Shown: piece by piece, positions 47,842 through 58,922 of the stretch
Layout: each line of letters begins with the position of its first letter
Numbering within the stretch: the first letter of the stretch is position 1
Origin: Thinopyrum elongatum
Lineage: Eukaryota; Streptophyta; Magnoliopsida; Poales; Poaceae
Reading direction: 5' to 3'
Assembly (NCBI GenBank): GCA_011799875.1
Contig: CM022298.1
Span: 495,421,180-495,485,179 of the forward strand
Length of the DNA stretch: 64,000 bases
Program-made: the position numbers and the translations under genes
The notes under the pieces: generated by a model
The model's database searches: none
What the model was told of the DNA's origin: nothing
Seen by the model: the letters and a program-made list of their open reading frames with translations, nothing else

Positions 47842-48435
47842 GGGTCTCGAGTGAGCACTTTTGCGCTTAGTGTAGGTGCTTAGGTGCGTACGATGTGGTA
47901 GATGCATTGGAATGGAGGGGAGCCTTTATATGAGTGCAAACTGCGTAGCATTCACATCGTGCTGCCTCTTTTCCCCGTCCTCCTCCCATTACTTCCCTCA
48001 TGCATTTAGGATGCTAATTGAAGGAGGATGCATCATTGGACGTTCAACATTTCAGGAACCGCTACCCTCTTCCTCCTCTGCATTAAAGCCGTATCGGGAA
48101 CTATCCTGGTTTACTAGTAGCTGTCAAATCGAATAGTACTGCGCCGCCTGCTGCACGCCCGGCCGAACACACCTCCTCGCCTCCATCAAACGCCTCCGTT
48201 AAACCCGCATGCAAACCAAGAAACCTACTCCGGCCACACGTCCATTCATGAGCGGGCCGGAATTAAACGCAACGCTGGCTGAGCTCCTCCTGTCCACCCT
48301 CAGTTTAAATGAGGCCAGACGCCGGCCAAGCTCCTACCGTCCGCCCTCTATTTAAACGAGGCTAGACAGTGGGCAAGAATCGCACCCCTCCGCCACTCCC
48401 CCATCTCGTCCTTCACCATTTTCTCCACTCTTCCG

Positions 48436-49041
48436 ATGGCTTTCGAGGAGCCGTTCTCCGGCATACTACCCGGCTGGGTGGTCCGCCGAGCCCTCCGAAT
48501 ACGAGCGAGGCCGCTCGGTGCTTCACCTAGCTCGCTTGGCCCGACGGAGCCAGTTGCCGCCCCAAGCCGGCGCGTGGTTCAGCAACTCGCCACTCCAGTT
48601 CAGCTTGATGAGGAGTGGCAAGTTGTTCCACGGCCGCACGGCGGCACGGGCGTCGTCGCTGCCGCGTCGTACCGCGCCACCAGTGTCTGCGGCCGCGCCT
48701 CCCGTGTCTACGGTGGCCGCACCTCCCGTGTCTGTGGGCGCGCCTCCCGTGCCTGCGACAGCGCCATGCAGGCAGAGATAGAAGCGGGGTGCGCTGAGGG
48801 CGATGAGTCAGTGGCCAGCTTCTCCGTGTCCACCGCCATCATCGAGGAGAAGTAGAACACGGGAGGCCGCCACCACTTGGGTCCCATGAAGACCACCGCC
48901 GAGGCGACAACTGCGTATTCAGGTGGTTTCTTTGCTGCTTCATCTCTTCCGAGGACCATCGTTGACCCCGCAAGTGTCTTTCCCAAGTGTCTATCGGACA
49001 TGAGGAAGACAAAGGGATCCGCGGGCGGCCATTTAGATTAG
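48436..49041 (+). pseudogene. Uncharacterised 201-codon gene with one internal TAG
   Basis: ATG at 48436 follows a CT-rich leader. A TATTTAAA box lies about 85 bases upstream, within a ~50-bp imperfect tandem duplication (48285-48360). The frame encodes MAFEEPFSGILPGWVVRRAL, PTEPVAAPSRRVVQQLATPV, QLDEEWQVVPRPHGG, an alanine/cysteine/arginine-rich middle and ASFSVSTAIIEEK. It meets TAG at 48853-48855, then stays open in the same frame for 61 more codons (GRHHLGPMKTTAEATTAYSG, VFPKCLSDMRKTKGSAGGHL) to TAG at 49039-49041. The coherence of the downstream frame argues that the first TAG is a mutation of one longer gene. The family is not recognised. Confidence 0.55.
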
Positions 49042-49628
49042 GTATTAATTATACCACCAGAGCTGGATTAGCACCGCTTAGTTCAAGTAAATGTAATGAA
49101 ATCCATCATGTTTATATGAAGATCCGGCTTTTTTATACGAAATCCTTCATGCTTATATGAAATCAGCCCGTGTTTGCATGAATTTCCTCTGTTTGGTTAG
49201 AGTTATGTAAATGTATGCCGCTGGCGTTGGATGTCGTCCTCCGCTGAAGGAAGCGGGAGGAAATTTGCCGATTGCCGTTGGAGATGCTCTTATGCTGGAA
49301 ATAATAGAGTCACATCCAATCCATTTGAGTTAATTGCGTGTATGATTCTCCCTCTATAAAAAGTTAATTGCATGTACAGTGTACATGACTTGCAGAGTGG
49401 CTACAGATTCGTACAGAAAGTTAAAAAGAAACAAATCCATCCTTAATCTTGTATTCTAAGTACTTTGTGGGTTCCACTATCAGTACAGTAGCGAACGAAG
49501 TATATATTAAAAAATATAATATAAAAATCTAAAGTTTAGGACAGAATTCGAACTCAGGTCATCGCGTTGCGAGCATCCGGCGCTAACCAGTCCAGCAGAT
49601 GTTCGTCGTGGATGATGCTGCAGATATA

Positions 49629-49878
49629 TCTCTATGTCTACTCTTATACTAGAAAACAGAGTTGGTGGTGATGGTGTGCCTGCCATCCTGCACTATAGGC
49701 TGCCCGATTTATATCTGACGGATAGGAAGGAAACTATGGCAATTTTGCAAAAAGATACCCACACCCCTCTCCACATTTGCAAATAAGGCCTTCCCTCGTT
49801 CATCCTTTTCTCTCACAAGATAAACTACTCATACAAATGCATAATGATGTTCCGTGCAACGCACGGGCATCTTGCTAG
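49629..49878 (+). mobile_element. Small non-autonomous Helitron
   Basis: It is preceded by A and followed by T, the A|T insertion preference of Helitrons. The 5' end is TCTCTATGTCTACTC. The 3' end is the hairpin CCGTGCAACGCACGG, an eight-base spacer GCATCTTG and CTAG (49875-49878). The 250-bp element encodes nothing. Confidence 0.75.
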
Positions 49879-50084
49879 TTTCTTTTTAAATAGTTACTAC
49901 AATAATTGGGTTGAAGTGATATATTTTATGTCTGCCCCGAATGATCTCAAATTCACTAGTAGTAACAAAGAAAAGGTTGCCTTGTTAATTAACAGAAAAC
50001 AGGGTGAAAACTATCACATGAGGCCGGTAAAAACAAGGCACACTGGGTTCCGCGTCATCGTCACTACAGCTGTGCGCGCACGAG

Positions 50085-51060
50085 AAGTCTACATATCGAG
50101 GGGGCTATGGAGAGAAAGACGTATCGAGTGTGTGTGAGCGAGGCACAAAGACACAACTAGCGTGGGTGTGTGTGTGTGTGTGTTTGAGAGAGAAGCCAAT
50201 TGATAGATTAAGATCAAGATCGAGTTGTCACCCTCTGCTATCATTGTTGGGGGTGGGGAGGGGGGAGGGAGAGAAAGACGTATCGAGAGTGTGCGCGCGG
50301 TAGGCACATAGGCACACCTAGCGAGTGTGTGTGTGTGTGTGTGTGTGTTTGAGAGAGAAGCCAGTAGATAGATTACTATCAAGATCGAGGTGCCACCCTA
50401 CTCCTTCGGTGTCGGGTAGTGTGTGTGTGTGTGTGTTTGAGAGAGAAGCCAGTAGATAGATTAGTATCAAGATCGAGGTGTCACCCTACTCCTTTGGTGT
50501 CGAGAAGTGTGTGGGGGGGGGGGGTGGTAGTGACACTTAGATATAGGGAGAAGGAGTTTGTGTGATACATATCTATATTAAGGGATAGGTAGATAGCATG
50601 TGTGTGAGGCATACTTAAAGCATCACAGAGATAAACAAGCGGTGTGCATGCAAGTGCCGTAAAAAAATGAAGAGAGAAACAATGTCTACGCGTGTGTCTG
50701 TGTCTGTGTGTGAGAGCGAAATCTCAAAACAAAAGGTGCTCTGCTGGAATCCCATTGTATGTATTCATATGGTTCCGGGACTCGAGTTAACCTTAGGCAT
50801 ATGTGTGCGAGACATAGTTATACTTTGAGATATTAGTGGCGGTGGGTGGGCGGAATTACAGGGGTGGGCGTGTTCGACACTGAGAGCGTGTGTGTTTCTG
50901 TGTGAGAGACTTGTAGGACGGGGTAGAAAGACGAATTCTAACCTTGACGGAGGGAGAGAAATACATGAAGTGCGCGTGTGTGATTCCGATGCCCACGGAG
51001 AAATGAGATATGTATGCGTGTGAGAGAGCTTGCGCAATTCATTCACGTATCACTATCTAG
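50085..51060. repeat. GT/GA microsatellites with an ~80-bp minisatellite
   Basis: Three copies of a unit follow one another at about 50165-50240, 50325-50405 and 50415-50500. Each unit is (GT)n, then TTTGAGAGAGAAGCCA, then GATAGATTAxxATCAAGATCGAG, then CACCCTxCT. Looser GT/GA-rich sequence continues to about 51050. No gene is evident. Confidence 0.7.
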
Positions 51061-51880
51061 CGAGCGTGGATGTGCATTGCTTGAACATAAATCAATATCT
51101 ACTTCGTATCGTGGCCAAAGATACAATATCGATTCAACGCTTTAAAGATTGGACACTCACATATCGCATTTTTTCCAAATAATCATTTTCAATTGTGCAT
51201 GCCAAAGTTACAGTGATGTTTCTTCAAACAACCACTGTAGCTATCATGTACATGCACCATTGTTAGTTTTGCGTTCAAATTCATTAGTCTTGGATGATTT
51301 AAGGTTCTATTATGAAGTAATATATGTAATATTCATATATGAATTCAACGGGTACGCAATTTATGAAATGGAGGCCATGTAATCATATGAGGTAACACTT
51401 TTAAGTAGCGGACTACAATATCCATTTCTTTTGTGGGACTACAATTCCATTTCTTTTTGTGTGCCTCTACAATAACACATCAATGCATTATGTTGAAAGT
51501 AAATAACCAATGGCACTAAATTATATATTTACACGAGAAATACATAGGCTGAGGTTTGATCCATTTTTTTGTGAACGCGCCTCTACACCCGTACGATTGG
51601 CCGCGCCTGTGTGAACGTCCAAGTTATCGGTGCATCATCCCGAGTTATTGTCTTTTTTCTGGGGTGGAGTTCATACCAGTTATTAACTGCTGACGTGTGC
51701 CCCGTGTACACAATCTCGCATGACCTTCCCGCTAGCACTGTCCAAAATTAGTTGAAACTAGATACGAACGATCCCGCGGGCGGCAAAATCTCCCGCCTCC
51801 TTCTAAAATTTCCGCCACCTAGTCTTTAGCATGCGAAATTCCCCTTTTGTCCTTGGTGCACGGAGAACAATAGTTACAAT
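51061..51880. other. Non-coding CACTA interior
   Basis: AT-rich then mixed-composition sequence without a recognisable gene or repeat end. Confidence 0.5.
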
Positions 51881-53121
51881 ATGGCCCTCATTTACATAAT
51901 AGGTCGGGGCTGCTTTGGTAACTTCCGGTTCACCCCACCACACGGCACCCCCATTTCCTCTCCCCCTCCCGCAAAAACAACTAACTCAACAGCACCAGAG
52001 CATCTTACATCACGCCGTCCATACTTCATCGGCCTTTCTACCCCTCCCCTCTCGAAACCCTAGACTGCTCATCCACCGGCGTACCAGGGCCCATTCACTG
52101 CCAGCGGCGTCCACCTCGCCGGATCTGCTTCTGCGGCCGCATCTACCCCTCCCACCTCCCCTAGAAACAAGTAGACTACTCATCCACCACTGTACTACAG
52201 CCCATTCAGTGCCGGCCTTGTCCACGGCACCGGATCTGCTTTGCCAGTACTCTCGTCAACCGCAGTGCATCTGCAGCGGCTCCTTCGTACTCCCCACCGA
52301 AGACGCTTCGTCCACACCCCCAGAGCCGCCCCACCGACGCCCCCGTCGATGGCCTCTGATCCTCTTCGCCGACACCTTCCTGAACCCTACAAGAGCCGCT
52401 TCGCCGACACCATCCTCAACCCTACAGGAGTGGCTTCGCCTATACCATTCTCAACCCTACCGGGGCCGCTTTGCCAACGCACAAGTCCACGGCCTCAGAT
52501 CCGCTTCGTCGCACCCTCATCCAACCTACCGGAGCAGCTTCTGACGCCCCGCTCAAGGCCGCAGATCTGCATCGTCGACACCATCCTGAACCCAACCACC
52601 GGAGCAGCTTCACCGACGCCCTCGTCCACGGCCTCAGATCCGCTTCGCCCACACCGTAGTCCACCCTACCGGAGCTGCTCCACAAACACCCTACTCGACG
52701 ATTCTAGATCTCCTTACCAGACCCCGACAGCCAGCGCAGCGTCATCACCCTTGACATTTCTAACCTGATTCCCACCATCTGGCAAGATGCCAAGCACCCG
52801 CCATGGCCTAGGTACTTGTCACCTTTAAACCCGTCCAACATCACCTACCCAATGTACTTCAAATTTACTAACAGGTCACTGTTACATGTTATGCAGCTGG
52901 CAAAAACTACAAGGACGATGTTTCTTCTGGATCTAACAACTTGGCCAACCAAGATCCTGGACTAAGGCATTGCTGTGATCTTGTAAGTGTGTCTCTCTCT
53001 CTTGTATTGTTGTGTGCCTGCGAGCGTGCTTTGCTAGGATTTTCGACCAGTAATCCCTTTATGCAGACAATGATTTCCACTGCTGGCTGCTAAATTAGAG
53101 ATGTAGATGTCATACATGATA

Positions 53122-53243
53122 CTCCCTTCGTTCCTACAGAGCAAAATGAGTGAATCTACACTCGAAAATGCATCTATATACCTCCGTATGTGGTCCATAC
53201 TGGAATCTCTACAAAGACATATATTTAGGAACAGTGGTAGTAC
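53122..53243. mobile_element. Stowaway-type MITE, degenerate
   Basis: The left end ACTCCCTTCGTTCCTA pairs with the right end TTTAGGAACAGTGGTAGTA. The interior has GAGTGAATCTACACTC and GCATCTATATACCTCCGTATG words, typical of a common wheat Stowaway family. The ends have drifted. It sits in an intron of the multi-exon gene. Confidence 0.6.
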
Positions 53244-53555
53244 ATTACACAAAATCGTAGGTGGCATGTAGGAATTCCAGTGCACTACATTAGGCTCCCT
53301 TAGAGTGCTTGCTAGTCCAGCACACAGAGTCATGGCTAGTTTATGCTACGCACACAATCGTTAATTGGTGGTTTAAACATGCGCAAGGGATATGCAATGT
53401 ATTACCATGTAGAGATATCTGAAATTAGCCGTGTCAACTTGCAGATAGGGTTACGCAATGAAAAAGTACAAGATGTATGTGGCAATTTCATGGAACATCG
53501 CAAAAAAAGGAGAGGCGGCGGTGAGCCTATACAGTGTGCTATGGTAGGTCACTCC

Positions 53556-53753
53556 GGCCCAGTTCTTTTGCAGGATTCTCCCAGAATCTGCCCCTCTGTA
53601 GCTTCTCCTAGAATCTTTGACCCCCTTTTGTTTTACAATCCTAACTAACTAGACCCTAACTAGATAGGATTGTAAAACAAATGGGGCTCAAAGATTCTGG
53701 GAGAATCTGGGTAGGGGTCAGATTCTGGGAGAATCTGGCAAAAGAACTGGTCT
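53556..53753. mobile_element. Foldback MITE with GGCCCAGTTCTTTTG ends
   Basis: The left arm (53556-53645: GGCCCAGTTCTTTTG, GATTCTCCCAGAATCT, TTGTTTTACAATCCTA) is the inverse of the right arm (53662-53753), so nearly the whole element can fold into a hairpin. No clear target duplication was seen. The ends suggest a PIF/Harbinger- or hAT-type MITE. A related GAACTGGCCCTT end lies near 55190. Confidence 0.65.
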
Positions 53754-54227
53754 GGAATTGCAATCATCGTGACATGTTATTTGTATGTCAGTTCTATTGG
53801 CCTAGTTTCTTAGTGACAGTTATTTCGAGTTATCCTAAGAAAATGAGCACCTTTGAATATAAGCTCCAGATAATAAGCCAACCAGTTCTTTTCATTGCCT
53901 GCCTTTTCAGCTTATCTGTGGTATGATCAGTGAAAAGTCTAGATTGCATTATATTTTGTCATTTTGCTGCCCATATGAAAATTAATTTGACTTGCAAACA
54001 TCACAAATTGAACCCAGTGCATTAATTAATATGATAGGAAAACAGACCATCAATATTTGTTCAAAATGCAAATACAAAGATACCATCTACTTGGCGCAAT
54101 CTACTTTGGTCAATGTCTTCCATAGAGATCCCATTGCCTAATTTAAATGAAGAACGCATGACCTAAATTTAAATGAAGAAGAATTATTTATCGAAATTCG
54201 ATGGTCCAAGTGGCTGGTTATTATCAT

Positions 54228-54538
54228 ATAGCAGCATTACCTGAAAGCATCATATAGCAGCAGCAGCTCATTGTAACTCATCATACAGCAGCAGCAGCTA
54301 GCAATTCATCATATACCAGCAGCAGCTCATAGCAATTCATCATATAGCAGCAGTAGGAGTAGCTCATAGCAATTCACCATATAGCAGCAGTAGGAGTAGC
54401 TTATAGCAACTCATCATATAGCAGCAACAGCAGCTCATAGCAATTCATCATATAGCAGCAGCAGGAGCAGCTCATAGCAATGCATCATATAGCAGCAACA
54501 GAAGCAGCTCATAGCAATTCATCGTATAGCAGATCAGA
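54228..54538. repeat. Minisatellite of ~30-40-bp units
   Basis: About eight imperfect units of TCATATAGCAGCAGCAG, AGCTCATAGCAATTCA and variants lie in an intron of the multi-exon gene. Confidence 0.8.
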
Positions 54539-56153
54539 ATGAAAATTTGGCAAAAAATCAGAGGAGATCCTCACCTTGTTGGATGAGCTCATCCTTCAAC
54601 AGCACCTCAAGGCCACAGCCTAGGAGGAGGGGAGGGGGAACGAGGTGCCTTCTGCCGGAGTGGGGCATCGGCCGTAGTTGTGCGGCGCCCGCCGGTGTAG
54701 TGCGTCGGATGGACCACAACGGAGCAGCTGCTGGAGACCATGAGAATGAGGGGCGGCGCCAGAGGGAGGAGCAGCCAGGGAGATTTGGCCTTACCCGCCT
54801 GCCATGTAGCCTAGCTAGACAGAGCATCATCGAGGACCAGGCCAGATGGGACCAGTGGTGACGGCTCGCTGGAGGATCCCTAGCGCTGCAGGCAGGGGAT
54901 CGAGGTAGATGGAAAGGGGAGAGGAGATGCAAGCGGGTAGGGCAATGAACGCTTGCGTGTTTGTTTTTATTTGAGGGTCAGGTGTGACGCGGGCATGAGC
55001 AGTGGCATTTTGAGTGTAATATAGGCAGACAACAGAGTCATTTCACTATTCCTCTTCCCTTTAATTTTTAGTGAGCTTCTACCCGAAGCACCCCCCTCCA
55101 AAGCGAAATAAGTTAAGCCCAAGCCCATAACTCAAAAATGTCTTCGTTACATCTTTTATGGCTTATTTTGACAATAAGCTCTGAAAAGGCGGAATAGAAC
55201 TGGCCCTTAACCTGCAATTCAATTGTGCGTGCAATGATGAATCACTCCTGCCTGCTATAGTGTACATTTAGGCATCATACATGGCATAACCTAATACATG
55301 TGCATTTCATTATAGAATCTGAAATATGCAATGTTTATGTTAGTTCATACGTTGCACATGATGTTTAAATGCCCCTTAAATCTGGTCAGTCAAGTGATGG
55401 TCTTTAAGCCTCCTTTTATGCTTCTTTTCTTGATATGTAAGATTTGCTCACACATCTGTTCAATTGCTTGTTTGTATCAGCCAGCCATACTAGGACTGTT
55501 TGCTTTGATTACTTGTTGTTCTTGACCTAACAGAGCTTGTCAACGATTTAAACACTAAGGGCTGCTGTAGTGGGGGCTTGTATAACTCATAGGTGACATA
55601 AAGGTTTGGCTGTACACTAAAGTAGGCTCTCCAAGAGTACCTGGAGATCTAGTTTGAAGGTATGCCTTGTTTTTGCACAGTGCACACATAGTAAATGCTC
55701 ATTTCATTGTGTGCAAGAGATGTGGCATGTTTCATTATGTGGTGTTGTTTTGTTATAAACTCATCCTTTTGTGTTGTTCACAGACTGGAAAGTATGCATA
55801 TTTATCTTCCAAGGAGACCAGTTACTAGTTTGTGTCACCTTGCAGAGGGGGTGAAATGAAGATAAGATTGAGGATTTCCAAGTACAAGATGTTAGGAAGG
55901 AGCCTTGCAAGAGAAGGAGGAGCAGCGCTGAGCCTGTTCAACCAGTTATGGTAAGTTACTGTATTACAATTACTAGGACATCCTATTTGTCTGACATTGT
56001 GCTTGCGTAGGGTTCTTCACCTGTAACCCAGTCATTGGGCCATTTATTAAAAAACCCTCCGCTCACTACTATATGATGTTCTAACTTTTTTGTAAATCAG
56101 ATGTATGTAAACACATTTTAATGTGTCTGTTCACTCATTACGGATGTAGTCTA

Positions 56154-56234
56154 CTCCCTCCATAAACTAATATAAGAGTGTTTAGATCACAACTTTAGTG
56201 ATCTAAACACTCTTATATTAGTTTACAGAGGGAG
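56154..56234. mobile_element. Stowaway MITE, near-perfect hairpin
   Basis: CTCCCTCCATAAACTAATAT pairs with ATATTAGTTTACAGAGGGAG around a short loop, bordered by TA on each side (56152-56153 and 56235-56236). This is the Tc1/mariner-type TA duplication of Stowaway elements. Confidence 0.9.
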
Positions 56235-56857
56235 TACTTTTAAATATCTAAAACATCTTATAGTAGTGAACAGTGTGAAACTGCTTCCTGCCATGGTAGA
56301 GTTGTCGATGTCATAAATGTCATAACCAAACGCATATTCACATTATTAGCCTCCCTATCATTACTAGGATATTGATTACATACTAGTCGAGATACTTCAT
56401 AGGGGGCAAACAATATTACATTACTTGTTCCTTTATATAGTAAATATAGCTAGGCCATGGATGTTATTGAGGCGTGCATGTATGCATGCTGTCAACTCAA
56501 CAGTTCAATTGCTTGTTTGTTTCAGGCATAGTCAAATTGCTCTTTTCAATTGCTTTATTTGTCCTCAGTTAATGAGATGCCTAAACAATGATGCCTGATG
56601 TCGGGTACTTGTATAACTATTAGTTGACATAATTAAAGGCCTTATCATTTAATTACTCTGATGAAGTGTGCCTGAAGCTTTGAAGTCTATTAACCAACTA
56701 TTACTGCATGAGGCTCACAATCTAGTTTATACTAGGCTAATGATTGCATAGTTTTGCTTGCTGTAGTAGGTTTGTATGAATCCCTCTCTTGTTCATTATG
56801 CTCCCTAAGACTTTAATTGAGCTACAAAATGGCCAACTACTTGCTTACTTATACGCA

Positions 56858-56860
<3 letters not shown>

Positions 56861-56894
<34 letters not shown>
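56861..56894. repeat. (TA)n microsatellite
   Basis: About 17 uninterrupted TA units lie in an intron of the multi-exon gene. Confidence 0.9.
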
Positions 56895-56896
<2 letters not shown>

Positions 56897-57659
56897 GCTC
56901 AGTAGCTGCGTGTGGTCTAAATTTGTAACCTGTCTGTGTTTTGGATTTGGCCCCAACATCATGCTCCTCTGGTGAGCTAAGAGAGATTTCTGTATGCGGG
57001 CTGCACAGACTACCATTTTTATAATTTTTAAAATATCACCTGCTTATGCTTCATTATGTTTAACATTATTGTTAGTCCTGTTTTGCCATGTACAAAATAG
57101 TCTGTCTTACTCGCTTCACTGTTGTAACTATATTTTTGCCCTAGTCATGTGTACTTACAGAAACATTTCAGGATGAAGTGACATCAACACAAAGATCTGA
57201 GAGCAGTGTGGCATGGCCGTTACCAAATGATTATGGATTGGAATTGGAATGTGCTGATGTTCTCGAGCACCAACTAGAGGTGGCAAGACAACGTGTACAT
57301 GATTCTCAACATGCAATCAACAAGTTGAGACTAGATTTACAGGTATTAGATGCAGGAGTCAAAAAAATGAACGAGACACTGAGGTAACCATGAAGGAATT
57401 GGAGATTTTGCAGACTGAAATTTGTGCTATCTGAATCCGGCCAATCCTATTTTCTGAAGAGATTATAGTTCAAATGGTAAGTTCTGTTGATGCGTGTCCA
57501 TGATGTATGAGCTTTATTTGCCCAGTGTATGTAATTTGCTATTTGTATACGCTTTATTATCACTGGTGCCGAACTATAATGCCCAATGGGTATAATCGGC
57601 TGTAATTTCTTTATTGTATAGTGTAGGATTATTCTACGTTTCTATTCTATATCATTGAA

Positions 57660-58530
57660 ACGGGGGCCAACACGCCCAAACATTACCTGGACGCCATCCG
57701 AACGAACAAACATGTGTAGTCAAAGCGGGCCTTAATTGGGCTGGAAAATTAATATTTAGTGGATCCCAAATGATGTGGCCCATCGTAACAACAGCTCTTA
57801 GCAGGCCATTAAAAGGCTGAAAGCTCGATAGGGCCGTATATATGGAAATGGCCCGCGGGCCTCTAGCAGGCCGAAATAAATGTCAATTTTGTCTCGGCCT
57901 TTTTACTTTACGGGCCAGTAAGAGGCCAAAAGTGTTTTGGGCCAGAAGAGGCCCAATTTGCAAACTAGGCTTTTAACAGGCTGAAAGTCGCGTCGGATTG
58001 AAATTGTGCCCTGCGGAACATGGGCCGCTAATGGACCCAAAATTAGGTTGCACAGTAAAAGGCCCAACTGTTGTGCGTGCCGTTAACAGGCCGAAAGACA
58101 AAATGGACTAGGAATTGGCCCATTTACCAAATGGGCCGAGGAAAGGCCTAAAGTCACAACAGGCTAGAAGTTGGCCCAACTGCAGAATGGGCCGAGAAAA
58201 GGCCGAAAGACATTCCGGGCCATTAACGGGCTGGAACTAATGATGGGCTGCTAACAGGCCAAAAGAAGGACGGGCCGTAATTGGCCCCAAATACATAGCG
58301 GGCCGTTAACGGGCTGGAACTGACGATGGGCTGGAAATTGTCAAATCTAGAATGGGCCTTTGATGGGCCGATTCTTTGTAACTTGTATGGGCCTTGCTTG
58401 TGAATGGGCCTGACTCAAGTAGGCCGCTAATGGGCATGCCCGCTTATTTTGACAGGCCCGACCTTTTAACCTAAATGGGCCACTGTTGGGCCGAGCCACA
58501 TGTCGACGTACCATAGGCTCGTCTCGTCCA
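57660..58530. repeat. CACTA right subterminal GGGCC repeats
   Basis: GGGCC, AGGCC and GGGCTGGAA words recur every 20-45 bases (for example ACGGGCCxTxA, AACAGGCCGAAAG and GCGGGCCGTTAACGGGCTG) until about 58500. The composition differs from the left subterminal array, as in many CACTA elements. Confidence 0.65.
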
Positions 58531-58699
58531 CTCGCTTGATGGCACTTGTCCCAACGCGGAGCTGACACGTGGATACTAAGGTGAATCAGAATTTTACATG
58601 TGGAAAATCCCCATTGGTCCGGGCGGTTAACAGGTTATCGAATCCTAACAGGAACCCGATAGCTTAACGGCGACCCGTTACGGTGGATGCCACGTGTCG

Positions 58700-58922
58700 G
58701 TTACCCTTGATGAAAGCACTTCCATGACGCGCCATTTATCGTCATGGAAGTGGACACTTCCGTGATGATAATTTTGGTATTGTCATGGAACACTTCTACA
58801 ACAGCACAGGTATGACTATCTTGATTCTGTCATAAAATCGTCATGGATGTACATGCATGACAAAAAACGTGACCTACTGTGACAAACATGTATCATCACG
58901 GAAGTGTATTTTTTTTGTAGTG
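58700..58922. repeat. CACTA right terminus and TCATGGAAGTG-type repeats
   Basis: TCATGGAAGTGGACACTTCC, TGTCATGGAACACTTC, CGTCATGGATG and CATGACAAAAAACGTGAC precede the terminal GTGTATTTTTTTTGTAGTG. The TATGAC/CATGAC vocabulary is shared with the left end. Confidence 0.75.

Larger units (their letters stand above)
51881..57434 (+). pseudogene. Multi-exon uncharacterised gene with coiled-coil C-terminus
   Basis: The 5' part (about 51900-52790) is a proline/serine-rich stretch with imperfect tandem units (ACxxTCCTGAACCC, CCGGAGCAGCTTC, CCACGGCCTCAGATCCGCTTCG), ending LIPTIWQDAKHPPWP before a GTACTT donor. Plausible exons follow at 52897-52982 (GKNYKDDVSSGSNNLANQD), 53445-53543 (EKVQDV, KKRRGGGEP), 55846-55950 (DFQVQDV, CKRRRSSAEPVQPVM) and from 57172 (DEVTSTQRSESS, LECADVLEHQLEVARQ, HAINKLRLDLQVLDAGV). 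All have AG|GT borders. After the A run at about 57361-57367 the likely continuation (TEVTMKELEILQTEICAI) is in another frame, to TGA at 57432-57434. It may be a CACTA accessory gene or a captured host gene; I cannot tell which. The first exon start is not defined. Confidence 0.45.
5595..58922. mobile_element. CACTA (En/Spm) transposon, giant and non-autonomous, with nested insertions
   Basis: The left end begins CACTACAAAAAAAAGACAC and the right end finishes with the complement (GTGTATTTTTTTTGTAGTG). Each is bordered by CAT (5592-5594 and 58923-58925), the 3-bp duplication expected of CACTA elements. Removing the element and one CAT joins the flanking sequence in frame within the acidic-repeat gene, and the rebuilt junction matches an intact neighbouring repeat unit at about 5487-5500. 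Both ends carry subterminal repeats. The span is 53,328 bp, of which about 25.7 kb is two nested Gypsy elements, leaving roughly 27 kb. No transposase was recognised inside, so it probably depends on transposase from elsewhere. The interior carries several gene relics, listed separately. Confidence 0.8.

Noticed and set aside
54547..54932. Opposed frames of 104 and 124 codons after the minisatellite
   Set aside because: They overlap on opposite strands, neither has a domain, and the region lies within a probable intron.
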